Positions 15,895-24,620 of a stretch of DNA of 46,262 nt are shown here, piece after piece (position 1 is the stretch's first letter; each line of letters begins with the position of its first letter). Below the pieces are notes generated by a model that saw nothing but the letters and a program-made list of their open reading frames with translations, did no database searches and was not told the origin of the DNA. The position numbers were made by a program, and so were the translations under genes. Origin of the DNA: DATDAW01 sp036524675 (lineage in GTDB: Bacteria; Verrucomicrobiota; Verrucomicrobiia; Chthoniobacterales; DASVRZ01); the NCBI GenBank assembly GCA_036524675.1, contig DATDBU010000073.1, positions 1 to 46,262 of the forward strand, given 5' to 3'.

Positions 15895-16722
15895 ATGGCT
15901 GCTCGAATCGGGAAATGCACCAACTACTCCGGCTGCAAACTGGCGTATCGGAATGAAAAAATCTCCGTGGTAACCAAAGATTTCCGGTGCCCGGAATGCG
16001 GTTCACCCCTGGAATCGATCGATGCTCCCAAAAGCTCCTCGTTGATCTGGGTGGTTGCTGGAGGCGTTTTTATTTTTCTGTTGCTCGCGATTTTTGCCGT
16101 TGTTTGGACATTGTTCCGGCCAAAACCGAAGCCGCGCTTACCTTCACCCTCGCCGACGCCGATTGTCACTCCAACGGCTGTGCCCAGCCCAACCGTCTGG
16201 ACGCCGACGCCGACACCTACGCTGCCTTTAACCCCGACCCCGGAACCCGCGACGCCCACGCCTCCACCACCGGATATGTCCGCCGTTCAAAAGGAAGTGC
16301 TCCAACGCGTAGATATCATCCCGGACCTTTCCGACGAAGACAAGGACCGGCTCTATGTTGCCGTCAAGCAGGCCAAGGATATGAAACGTCTGTTTAACGT
16401 CACGTTTGAAACGTCGCGTGATGCGGTCGGACCTCGGGAGGTTGGGTTGATGAAGGTCAGTCTTGCCCAGCCGGAGGTCATCGATTTTCTCAAGAACCCG
16501 ACGCTTGTTATCGTGGTGTTGGGTTTTGCCGACAAGGTGGGCGATGTGAAAAAGAATCTCGCCCTCTCACAGACGCGGGCCAAGGCGGTGGAGGTTGCCC
16601 TCGTGACAGAATGCGGCGTTAAGAACATCATTCATTCCGTCCCGATGGGCGGTTCAGATTTACTGAGCACAGACGATCTTGCGAAGAACCGCGTAGTCGA
16701 AGTTTGGGCGGTTATTCCCTGA
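15895..16722 (+). CDS. Zinc-ribbon, single-TM, OmpA-like C-terminal protein
   Basis: A 275-residue protein of mixed design. Cys 8, 14, 32 and 35 (the last two in RCPECGSP) form a likely N-terminal zinc ribbon. A membrane helix follows at about residues 45-68 (VVAGGVFIFLLLAIF). A Ser/Thr-Pro spacer at about 72-125 comes next, and then an OmpA/MotB-like domain (VVLGFADKVGD, NLALSQTRAKAVEVAL, NRVVEVWAV). The ribbon should lie in the cytoplasm and the C-terminal domain in the periplasm, probably touching peptidoglycan. It is 34 bases upstream of the FHA-ABC transporter gene, so the two are probably one operon. A ribbon joined to an OmpA-like domain is an uncommon arrangement. Confidence 0.8.
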   Translation: MAARIGKCTNYSGCKLAYRNEKISVVTKDFRCPECGSPLESIDAPKSSSLIWVVAGGVFIFLLLAIFAVVWTLFRPKPKPRLPSPSPTPIVTPTAVPSPTVWTPTPTPTLPLTPTPEPATPTPPPPDMSAVQKEVLQRVDIIPDLSDEDKDRLYVAVKQAKDMKRLFNVTFETSRDAVGPREVGLMKVSLAQPEVIDFLKNPTLVIVVLGFADKVGDVKKNLALSQTRAKAVEVALVTECGVKNIIHSVPMGGSDLLSTDDLAKNRVVEVWAVIP

Positions 16723-16756
16723 ACGAGATGGGGATCTAACGCAGTTTGTTTCCATC

Positions 16757-19132
16757 ATGCCGGATGCGCTGCAACCGCCTGTTTTGCCGGAGAGCCCGGT
16801 GAATGAATCGCCGTATTTTGTTGTCGAGGCGGGACTTCCAACGCAGGTCTTCGTCGTGGGCGATGGTGTTTCCGTGCTCGGGAGAGCCTCTGATTCGACG
16901 ATTCGAATCAGCCATCCCTCGGTTTCGCGCCAGCACTGCCAATTGATACGAGAAGGGCCGTTGTGCCGGGTAAAGGACCTCGCGAGCCGCCTCGGGACGA
17001 AGATCAATGGCGCCGCGTTCGTCGATACGGGCGAGCTGAAACCGGGCGACCTTCTGCAACTTGGACCGGTCCAGTTACGATATAACTTCGGCGTTTTGCC
17101 GGACCTGCCGAGAGCGCAGGGGCGCATCCCGGCGAATGCGGAAAATATAGAAGCCCCGGGCCTGGCAAGGTCCGAGCCTGCGACAATACTGCCGCCGCAT
17201 CCGCCGATGGTCATCCAGGGGAAACCAGCCTCGGAGATTGATCTTTCCCGGAGCCCTTTGACGATAGGCCGCGATCTGCGTTGCGATGTCGTCCTGAATA
17301 ATCCGGAGGTTTCGCGGCAGCAGGCACGGATTGAGCTCGACCCGGAAGGGTTTCGGATACGCGACATTAGCTCACGAGGAGGCTGTCGGATTAACGGCCG
17401 ACATTTCGACCAGCATGTGCTGGTCTACGGAGATCAGCTGGACATTGGACCGCTGCATTTCCGATTTGACGGCCGGATTTTGCAATTGTTGCAGGCAAGC
17501 GCGGGTGGTTGGGTCAGTGCAATCGGACTCTCGAAGCAGGCCGGCGGTCGAACCATTTTGGAGGAAGTCTCGCTCACCATTGAGCCCGGCCAGTTTTGCG
17601 GAATCCTGGGCCCGAGCGGCGCTGGAAAATCGACTTTACTTGGCGCGCTGACGGGCCTGAGACCGCCGGATCGCGGCAAGGTTCTTATGAATGGCGTGAA
17701 TCTTTACGCCTATTTCGAACGGCTGAGCAGCGGGTTCGGCTGGGTGCCGCAACAAGATATCGTTCATCGAGAGCTCACTGTCAGCGAAGCGCTTACGTTT
17801 GCGGCAAAATTGCGTCTCCCTCGCGATACACCTCATTCCGAGATCGTGAAATTGATCGAACGCACCGCCTGGGAACTTGGCCTCGATCAGCGGCTGGACG
17901 TCCAGGTCGGACGCCTTTCCGGGGGGCAGATCAAGCGTGTCAGTGTCGGCGTCGAGCTGCTGCACCGGCCGCGAATTTTATTTTTGGACGAACCGACTTC
18001 CGGTCTCGATCCAGCGGCGGAGTTTAAATTGATGGAGCTTTTGCGGCATCTCGCCGACACCGGTTGCACCGTCATTTGCACGACGCACGTGATGGAAAAC
18101 GTCTTTCTCATGGACCAGGTGCTCGTTCTTTCGCAAGGCTCGCTCGTTTTCGCCGGAAACGCCGAGGAGACTCGCGAATTTTTCGGTGTGCGGCGCATGA
18201 CGGCGCTTTACGACAGGCTGGAAGAACTCCCGGCACGCGAGTGGCGTGCGCGCTTCGAGGCCGGCAAAAAACCGGGCCCTCCGCCGGTCGAGGTCGACGC
18301 GCCGGCACCCGCAGCCCCTTCGGGAAAACGGGCATTGCAATTCCCCTTATTGATCCAGCGCCAGTGGACGATTCTTCGGGGGGACTGGCGAAACTTCGCG
18401 ATTCTTTTTGGCCAACCGCTGCTCATCGGCCTGCTGCTGGCGTGGGCTGCGGAAGGCTCATCCCTTAAGTTATTCTTCGCGTATATTGCTACGCTTTGGC
18501 TAGGGTGCACGAACGGCGCACAGGAGATCGTTTCCGAGATCCCGATTTACAGGCGGGAACGCATTGTCGGGCTCAAGCGCAGCGCCTATCTGCTCAGCAA
18601 AATTGCCTTTATCGGAACACTTACGGTCGTCCAGGGCACAGTTTTATTTCTCATCGCCCGGTTTACGGCCGGCGGTATCGAAGGCGCGGCTCTCTGGCAA
18701 ATTGCGGCCCTTACTGCCATTGCGCTCGTCGGTTCGGCAATGGGATTGGCAATTTCTGCAATGGCGAGGTCGCCGATGCAAGCGGTTCTGCTTGTGCCGC
18801 TTGTGATTATTCCGCAAATTTTGCTTTCCGGATTTACGGTTCCCGCGAAGGAGATGGGCTCCAGCGTTTTGGCTGTAAGCCGGGTTATTCCCAGCTTCAA
18901 TGCACAAACACTGATGGATGTCAGCGTTCTCTGGAATCGGGAACTCAATCGCGAAACTCTCAGTGAAAGCCCCATTCCCGTCAGTAACTTGAAACAACTA
19001 ACCAAAATCGAAACTGGCGAAGTGTTTCGTCGCTGGGAGCCCGGAGCCATTGCGCTGGTTGTGGAACTAGGCTGGCTCATCGCCGCAAATGCAGTAAGCT
19101 GGTTTGCCCTTCGAAAAAAAGAGCGCAACTAG
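16757..19132 (+). CDS. Double-FHA ABC transporter (ATPase-permease fusion)
   Basis: A 791-residue fusion. FHA domain 1 (about 20-110) has LGRASDSTIRISH and SVSRQHCQL. FHA domain 2 (about 150-240) has TIGRDLRCDVVLNN and VSRQQARIE, with Gln instead of the usual His. An ABCG/White-type ATPase follows (Walker A GPSGAGKST, signature LSGGQIKRVSVG, Walker B RILFLDEPTSGLDP), and then an ABC-2 permease of about six helices from roughly residue 540. FHA domains bind phosphothreonine, so transport is probably gated by the Ser/Thr kinase encoded next door and reversed by a PP2C. The transported substrate is unknown. An inverted repeat fills the gap to the kinase gene. Confidence 0.9.
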   Translation: MPDALQPPVLPESPVNESPYFVVEAGLPTQVFVVGDGVSVLGRASDSTIRISHPSVSRQHCQLIREGPLCRVKDLASRLGTKINGAAFVDTGELKPGDLLQLGPVQLRYNFGVLPDLPRAQGRIPANAENIEAPGLARSEPATILPPHPPMVIQGKPASEIDLSRSPLTIGRDLRCDVVLNNPEVSRQQARIELDPEGFRIRDISSRGGCRINGRHFDQHVLVYGDQLDIGPLHFRFDGRILQLLQASAGGWVSAIGLSKQAGGRTILEEVSLTIEPGQFCGILGPSGAGKSTLLGALTGLRPPDRGKVLMNGVNLYAYFERLSSGFGWVPQQDIVHRELTVSEALTFAAKLRLPRDTPHSEIVKLIERTAWELGLDQRLDVQVGRLSGGQIKRVSVGVELLHRPRILFLDEPTSGLDPAAEFKLMELLRHLADTGCTVICTTHVMENVFLMDQVLVLSQGSLVFAGNAEETREFFGVRRMTALYDRLEELPAREWRARFEAGKKPGPPPVEVDAPAPAAPSGKRALQFPLLIQRQWTILRGDWRNFAILFGQPLLIGLLLAWAAEGSSLKLFFAYIATLWLGCTNGAQEIVSEIPIYRRERIVGLKRSAYLLSKIAFIGTLTVVQGTVLFLIARFTAGGIEGAALWQIAALTAIALVGSAMGLAISAMARSPMQAVLLVPLVIIPQILLSGFTVPAKEMGSSVLAVSRVIPSFNAQTLMDVSVLWNRELNRETLSESPIPVSNLKQLTKIETGEVFRRWEPGAIALVVELGWLIAANAVSWFALRKKERN

Positions 19133-19240
19133 TTTCCGATTTTGGATTCTCGATTTTGGATTCGCATTGAGTCAGCGGGTATCTGTTACGAATGACGTTC
19201 TGAGTCGAGAATCGAGAATCGGAAAATCCAAAATTTCAAA
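19133..19240. repeat. TCGATTTTGGATT-type inverted repeat cassette
   Basis: Immediately after the transporter stop, the left arm (19133-19163) has two GATTTTGGATTC-like units. The right arm (19202-19237) has the complementary GAGAATCGAGAATCGG and AATCCAAAAT units. The spacer is about 38 bases. The arms pair imperfectly. The cassette ends about eight bases before the GTG start of the kinase gene and fills the whole intergenic space. Confidence 0.75.
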
Positions 19241-19245
19241 ACGCC

Positions 19246-22200
19246 GTGCCAGAGGGGGTCACCGAACAATTCAAACACTATCAAGTCTTGCGCAGAGACG
19301 ACAATTCCCTATGGGAACTCGGTCGCGGCGCAATGGGGGTGACCTATAAAGCGCTCGATACCCAGCTGCATTGCCCTGTCGCGCTCAAGGTCATCAACGC
19401 CCGGTTCCTCAACGATGATGTCGCCCGGCAGCGGTTTCTCCGTGAAGCCCGAGCCGCGGCACAACTCCGGCATCCGAATGTCGCCTCCATTTTCCACCTC
19501 GGTGCTGACGACGAATTGTATTTCTACGCCATGGAATTCATCGACGGTGAGACCGTCGAGGCGCTGACCAAACGAGCCGGCCCATTCCCGGTGAAAACCG
19601 CGCTGGATATCACAGATCAAGTCGCGCGTGCATTGGGTGCTGCTGCGCGCCACGGGCTTATACACCGCGATATCAAGCCAGCAAATTTGATGCTCCTGCG
19701 CGACGACGGGGATTTGTTGGTCAAAGTGATTGATTTCGGTCTCGCCAAAGCCATCAACAAAGGCACCGACAGCTCGGCGACCCTTACTCTTGGCGAATTT
19801 GTCGGCACGCCCTATTTCGCCAGTCCTGAGCAACTGGAGGAAAAGGAACTCGATATCCGCTCGGACATTTATTCGCTCGGTATTACCCTCTGGTTCATGC
19901 TCAAAGGCCGCGGGCCCTTTGAGGGCTCGGTCGCCACGGTGGCCAGCTCGCATCTTTTTAAAACGCCGCCGTTTGAGACCCTCACAGGCATTCCCAAGGA
20001 TGTTGTAGCGCTTCTGGAGAAAATGCTGCAAAAGGATCGTGCTTTGCGCCAGCAGACCCCCGCGGAACTCCGACGCGAGATCGCCCGTTGTCTAGGACGT
20101 GATTCCGGAGATGCCGGTATGATATCCGTCGGCTCGCCCGATGCGTCGCTCAAGGGACCGAGCGATTTGCCAATACCTTCTGATGTGACGCTGGTTGATT
20201 CGCGGGCAGTAAGGTCTGCTGTTTCCGTCGCTGAAGGTTCCAAGGTGACGCCTGACCGCTTCAAGATTCTCCAGCGTATTGATTCCGACGGGACGGGAAA
20301 TCTCTATGATGCAGAGGATTGCATGACCGGCGAGATCGTCCGCCTGCGATCACTGCCCGACGCGCAGCCGAGCGAAGAAGTCACGCAGCTTGCCGCAATT
20401 GTTGAAAAGCTGGCGGCCAATCCGCATGCCAACCTTATACGGCCAATTGCGGTTTCGACTGCAATACACGAGCGCTTTTTGGTCTTTGAAAAGTTCGACG
20501 GCATTCGTGTCGTCGACGTCTTGCGAAAGCGCCGTGAATTAGGACTTAGTGAGACTTTGCTTATCCTTGGCCAGGCGGCGAGCGCGATCGATCACGCCAT
20601 AAGCCTCGATCTCGGTGGGCTGCAGCTTAGTATCGAGGCCCTGCAGATTTCTTTTGAAAGGCCCGAAGGTCGGGAGCGTCTTCAGACTTTGCTGGGAGAA
20701 AGAATCGACTCCTGGCCGCCGTTTCGGGTGAAAATCGATCCGTTTGGGTCGCTGATCGACGCCGGTGCCATGGCTACCATCGGGGGCACGCTTTTTAATG
20801 GGCGGAATTTCCTGACCGAAAGTGGGGGGGCGCCAGGATCTTTGCGGCGCGAATACATTGGTAAGCTTGCCCGTGTCGCCTACGAACTAGTTGGGGGAAT
20901 CCGGCCACAGGCCACCGGTGGTGTCCGGCGCTACGTGCCGGAGGCGAGTCTTTCCGAAGCCGGAAACGCCATTCTGAAACGGGCCCTGATCGATCAGGAC
21001 TCTGAACCATTCTCCAGCGCGACGGAATTCGTCACAGCACTGCGCCAGACCCTGGAAACCGGTGAACCGGCTTTGTCGTCGCGCCTTGCCCAGGTCAGCG
21101 GGCAGCCGGCACGCCGCACGACCGTTCCTCCGAAAACTCAGGAAAATTCGGTGGCTGCCGAGCAATCGGTTGCTAATTTCCAACCGCCGCCGCTTCCAAA
21201 CGGAAGAACGTCGCTTGTTTCAACTCCTGCAGGTGGGGTTAGACGAGAAGGGCCGCCAAAACCGCCACGAAAAGGACTGTCGCCTGTTGCGATCATCGTC
21301 ACGTTACTGATTTTGCTGCTGTTCGTGGCTGGCGGAGGAGTTGGCGCGTACAAGGTTTATCAGATTGTCCGGGACAAAGCATTTGCGCGTGAAGCAACGC
21401 CGACGCCGACGGCAAGTCCCGCCGAGACGCCGGTCCCTTCACCGACCGTAATGGCGACGCCTGAACCGACTCCCGCGGACGTCGTAACGCCAACCCCCTT
21501 CGAGACGCCGGCTCCCACGCCTTCTGAGGAAGACAGGTACACGACCAGGCTGGAAGAGATCAAGCAAACCATCACAGCTCGAGATTATCGGAACGCCCTC
21601 GCAGGGCTCCTTGCGATGATCAACGAGTTTCCCAGTAGACACAGCGCAACAATTTCCAGGCTGGATAGCGTCATTTCCGGCTCTCTTTCCAGCGCTATCA
21701 ATACAGATTTCGGCGAATTCGAGAATTTACTGATTGAAGCTGGGGATGTGGGATCGACAGCTGCGATGGTTAGCCTCGGCAATCATTATCGGAGAAGCAA
21801 TCCTGGATCCGCGATGAAGTGGTATGAAAAGGCCGCAGATCTCGGCGTGCCACACGCAATGGTTGAGCTGGGTCAGATTTATGCCAGCGACAAGGGGCCG
21901 CAATACAATCCGGTTTTGGCATTTGATTGGTTCAGCAAGGCTGCAGCGAAGGGCGACATCGGTGCGAAATATCTGGTTGCCGAGTGCTTTTTCTACGGCA
22001 AAGGAGTTGCTCGAAATCCGGACCAAGCCGTGCAACTGCTCTCGGAAGCCGCCGCTTTTAATCATCCCAACGCAGTTGATCTACTCGGCAACTGCTATCT
22101 CAAGGGTATCGGCGTGCCCCAGAACTTTGACAAGGCCTTTGAGCTTTTCCAAAAAGGCTCGCAGTTGGGAAACGATTATTCGACGGGGAATCTCGGCGTT

Positions 22201-22443
22201 CTTTATATGAATGGCCAGGGCGTCTCAAAAGACGCGCGGAAAGCCGTGGCTCTTTTCAAAACTGGTGCGCAAAACGGAAACCAAGCCTGTATGAATTTTT
22301 ACGCCATGGCTCTCGAAAGCGGAACCGGCGTCGAAGCGAACGCTGCTGAAGCGCGACGCTGGTACCTTGCCGCCGCGAAGCTCGGCAATAAAAACGCGAT
22401 AGAATGGTGCCGCCGGCGCGGGATCAAACTGAATGGCGATTAG
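19246..22443 (+). CDS. Ser/Thr kinase + pseudokinase + TM + Sel1 repeats
   Basis: A 1065-residue membrane kinase. The first kinase domain (about 12-285) is complete: glycine loop GRGAMG (26-31), Lys48 in VALKVI, Glu67, catalytic HRDIKPANL (Asp142), DFG (163-165) and SPE (193-195). Residues about 335-605 repeat the fold in degenerate form: EIVRLRSL lacks the ATP-binding Lys, the catalytic loop reads SLDLGGLQLS, and DPFG replaces DFG, so it is probably a pseudokinase. One membrane helix at about 680-700 and a Thr-Pro-rich spacer lead to an outside domain of Sel1 repeats (about 840-1060). The start is GTG without a Shine-Dalgarno, placed just after a repeat cassette. The adjacent FHA transporter is a likely target. 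Confidence 0.92.
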   Translation: MPEGVTEQFKHYQVLRRDDNSLWELGRGAMGVTYKALDTQLHCPVALKVINARFLNDDVARQRFLREARAAAQLRHPNVASIFHLGADDELYFYAMEFIDGETVEALTKRAGPFPVKTALDITDQVARALGAAARHGLIHRDIKPANLMLLRDDGDLLVKVIDFGLAKAINKGTDSSATLTLGEFVGTPYFASPEQLEEKELDIRSDIYSLGITLWFMLKGRGPFEGSVATVASSHLFKTPPFETLTGIPKDVVALLEKMLQKDRALRQQTPAELRREIARCLGRDSGDAGMISVGSPDASLKGPSDLPIPSDVTLVDSRAVRSAVSVAEGSKVTPDRFKILQRIDSDGTGNLYDAEDCMTGEIVRLRSLPDAQPSEEVTQLAAIVEKLAANPHANLIRPIAVSTAIHERFLVFEKFDGIRVVDVLRKRRELGLSETLLILGQAASAIDHAISLDLGGLQLSIEALQISFERPEGRERLQTLLGERIDSWPPFRVKIDPFGSLIDAGAMATIGGTLFNGRNFLTESGGAPGSLRREYIGKLARVAYELVGGIRPQATGGVRRYVPEASLSEAGNAILKRALIDQDSEPFSSATEFVTALRQTLETGEPALSSRLAQVSGQPARRTTVPPKTQENSVAAEQSVANFQPPPLPNGRTSLVSTPAGGVRREGPPKPPRKGLSPVAIIVTLLILLLFVAGGGVGAYKVYQIVRDKAFAREATPTPTASPAETPVPSPTVMATPEPTPADVVTPTPFETPAPTPSEEDRYTTRLEEIKQTITARDYRNALAGLLAMINEFPSRHSATISRLDSVISGSLSSAINTDFGEFENLLIEAGDVGSTAAMVSLGNHYRRSNPGSAMKWYEKAADLGVPHAMVELGQIYASDKGPQYNPVLAFDWFSKAAAKGDIGAKYLVAECFFYGKGVARNPDQAVQLLSEAAAFNHPNAVDLLGNCYLKGIGVPQNFDKAFELFQKGSQLGNDYSTGNLGVLYMNGQGVSKDARKAVALFKTGAQNGNQACMNFYAMALESGTGVEANAAEARRWYLAAAKLGNKNAIEWCRRRGIKLNGD

Positions 22444-22553
22444 TGATGATGTTCCGAGCAGACGTCACGTTCATTATGGCGGCGACCATTCACCCTTCAC
22501 AATTTTCAGTAAGCGCGCTTGCCCTAAATTGTTCTCCGACCTAGGTTTTCGCG

Positions 22554-23072
22554 ATGAATGCGCGTTTTGTGAAATTGCAGTCTTGCGTGTTGGCGGTTGG
22601 TCTCGCGACGGCGGGCTGTGCAGAGATGACTCCTGGTGAAAACGCGGGAGTTTTTGGAGGATTGGCGGGCGTGGGAGCCGGTATTATTGCCAAGGCGTCG
22701 GGTGCAAGCACCAGTGACGCGATAGCAGTTGGCGCTGCCACGGGAGTGGCAGTTGGCGCAATCACTTACATCGTTGCCAAGCATCAGGCGACCGAGCGTC
22801 AGCGTGCCATCGCAGAAGCGCGAGCGGCCCGCGCTTATCGGGCGATGCCGCCACAGCGGAAAGCCGCGCTGAAAGAAAAAAAGGTCCGTTACATCGCCGT
22901 GGACACCGAGCGAAACGAGCAATCCAAAGGCAAGAAAAGCGTCATGGTGTGGGACACACAGAGCCAGGAAGTCGTCGGTAACAACGTCTACGACGTTGAG
23001 AAGGCTCCCTCGGTTGGGTCCACTGCCAAATTCGACGCTTACAACGCTCAATACGTGGGAACAGGAGCATAG
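22554..23072 (+). CDS. Glycine-zipper lipoprotein
   Basis: A 172-residue probable lipoprotein. The signal sequence runs from MNARFVKLQSC to a lipobox-like LATAGC, with Cys22 as the acylation site; position -3 is Thr rather than Leu, so the match is good but not perfect. A Gly/Ala-rich segment follows (GVFGGLAGVGAGIIA, then AIAVGAATGVAVGAITYIVA), which is a glycine-zipper of the kind seen in outer membrane or periplasmic proteins. The C-terminal half is charged and contains a repeat of VMVWDTQSQEVVGNNVYDVE type with no known domain. It lies 110 bases after the kinase gene on the same strand and may be part of the envelope module. Confidence 0.75.
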   Translation: MNARFVKLQSCVLAVGLATAGCAEMTPGENAGVFGGLAGVGAGIIAKASGASTSDAIAVGAATGVAVGAITYIVAKHQATERQRAIAEARAARAYRAMPPQRKAALKEKKVRYIAVDTERNEQSKGKKSVMVWDTQSQEVVGNNVYDVEKAPSVGSTAKFDAYNAQYVGTGA

Positions 23073-23112
23073 CGGACATTCGTGGCTGAAGCGTATTCGG
23101 CACGACGTCCCA

Positions 23113-24426
23113 TCAGAACTTCCACCTGCTGCCCAGTCTGATGCTCCCCGCCGAATAATCGCTGCCGAACTCGCCGTATACGCCGAGTTTCAGCTGAGAC
23201 CCGGTTGTAGGGATCTTCCATCCTATCTCCGCTCCGACCGTAAAGTATTCCTGCACCGCTGCGTCATCGATAAAGCGCGTGTAAATGCCATAACCTTCCA
23301 GCAACCAGATGTCGCTCAATCGATAGGATGCTTTCAATCCGCCTTTAAAAATAGCCTGCGTCACGCCGGGGTCGAATGTGTAGTCGCCTCCTTCAACCGC
23401 AATGCTTTCCAGATAGCCGATATAGTTGCCCAGCGATAGAGTTAGCGAGGGCCACGAGTATGCAAGAGCACTGGTTAGTGAGGCGTGTCCAATAAGCCCG
23501 CCGGCGGCGTATTGTTCTGAACCGGTTGCGATAGCGCCGAAAGTGGGCGTTAGCATCCAAGTCCACGGATTCGGTTTTTCAGGGGATATGGTCGCCGCGA
23601 CCGCTTTACCGCCGTCTTTGCTCGTATCGAGAGCGGGAGCAGGTGAGGGTTCCCCGACATTGGTTTTTGAGATTAGAACTGGGAGGCTGGCGCTTAACCC
23701 TGCAGTGTAAATATCAGCATCCTCGATGGTTATCCAGCCCAGTGGCGCGTTGAACACCAAGCCTACCTGTTCGCTTAGCTTGAACTTAAGTGCCAACGGA
23801 AGCACATAGGATTCGCCTTCGAAATCGCCTGCAGAAAACTTTGCAGCTTCGACGGTAGCGGAGACGCCGCCATGAATTCCACGGTCGTCGGTGGAGCCGG
23901 ATACGGAGCCGAACTCGTCAAAAGTTACGGCTGCTGCGCGCGCTGTTGCGGACTGGGGATTCCCGTCGGTTGGCAGCACGAGCGAGCGACCACGCAATGC
24001 GTCCAGGAATTTCTTGTATTCCTCCTCACCATCTTTTTTCAAAAAATCAGTAATTTCGTCCGTGGTTTCGCTCCGCGTGTTTCCACGAAAGACTTTGTCG
24101 AATCCGGTCAACGGAATGCGTAGCCGTGTTTCGGTGCCTTCGGAGTTCGACGTGAAAATAAATGCGTTATCCACCCCCGCATAGTCGAGGGAAGCTGTAT
24201 AGGAGCGGCCTTCAAGCGCGTCAAACCGTCCATTTGCGTCGAGCAAATCATCTACAAGGTCGAGCACGTCGGATGAACCTTCGTTCAACCGAAGACGCGA
24301 CAATTCGTCAGTCGTTATTGCCTCCGCTGTGAATAAATCGCTGGCTGCTGCCTGCCGCACAGGAATCGACATTAAGATTGCAGCGCAAGCGGTAATTCGG
24401 GCCAATCTCGGGTAAGTCTCCTTCAT
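23113..24426 (-). CDS. Outer-membrane-type exported protein
   Basis: A 437-residue exported protein of unknown function. The N-terminus is a classical signal peptide (basic start, hydrophobic CAAILMSIP, cleavage likely at QAAAS). The C-terminal half alternates hydrophobic and polar residues and ends in RLGSRWKF, a terminal Phe typical of outer membrane beta-barrels. The N-terminal region is acidic and helical. The start is chosen at 24426 (two ATGs in tandem at 24426 and 24429) because GGAGG lies five bases upstream of the former. It is convergent with the lipoprotein gene and divergent from the glycoside hydrolase gene. An autotransporter-like or porin-like role are both possible. Confidence 0.7.
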   Translation of the reverse strand: MKETYPRLARITACAAILMSIPVRQAAASDLFTAEAITTDELSRLRLNEGSSDVLDLVDDLLDANGRFDALEGRSYTASLDYAGVDNAFIFTSNSEGTETRLRIPLTGFDKVFRGNTRSETTDEITDFLKKDGEEEYKKFLDALRGRSLVLPTDGNPQSATARAAAVTFDEFGSVSGSTDDRGIHGGVSATVEAAKFSAGDFEGESYVLPLALKFKLSEQVGLVFNAPLGWITIEDADIYTAGLSASLPVLISKTNVGEPSPAPALDTSKDGGKAVAATISPEKPNPWTWMLTPTFGAIATGSEQYAAGGLIGHASLTSALAYSWPSLTLSLGNYIGYLESIAVEGGDYTFDPGVTQAIFKGGLKASYRLSDIWLLEGYGIYTRFIDDAAVQEYFTVGAEIGWKIPTTGSQLKLGVYGEFGSDYSAGSIRLGSRWKF

Positions 24427-24620
24427 CATTGCCTCCACTCTCCTATCCTCAGAAATTTAACTGTTGAACGGCCCGAGTCGTAACGGTTGGAAGGCCATGG
24501 GCGCAAGCAAGAAATTGGAAATGTTTATGAAATCCCAATCACCGACATTGTCGGAACGCGGACCGCAGGATTTACTTGCCAACCTGCTTTATGGTATAAG
24601 AATGGAAGCAGTATATCCCC

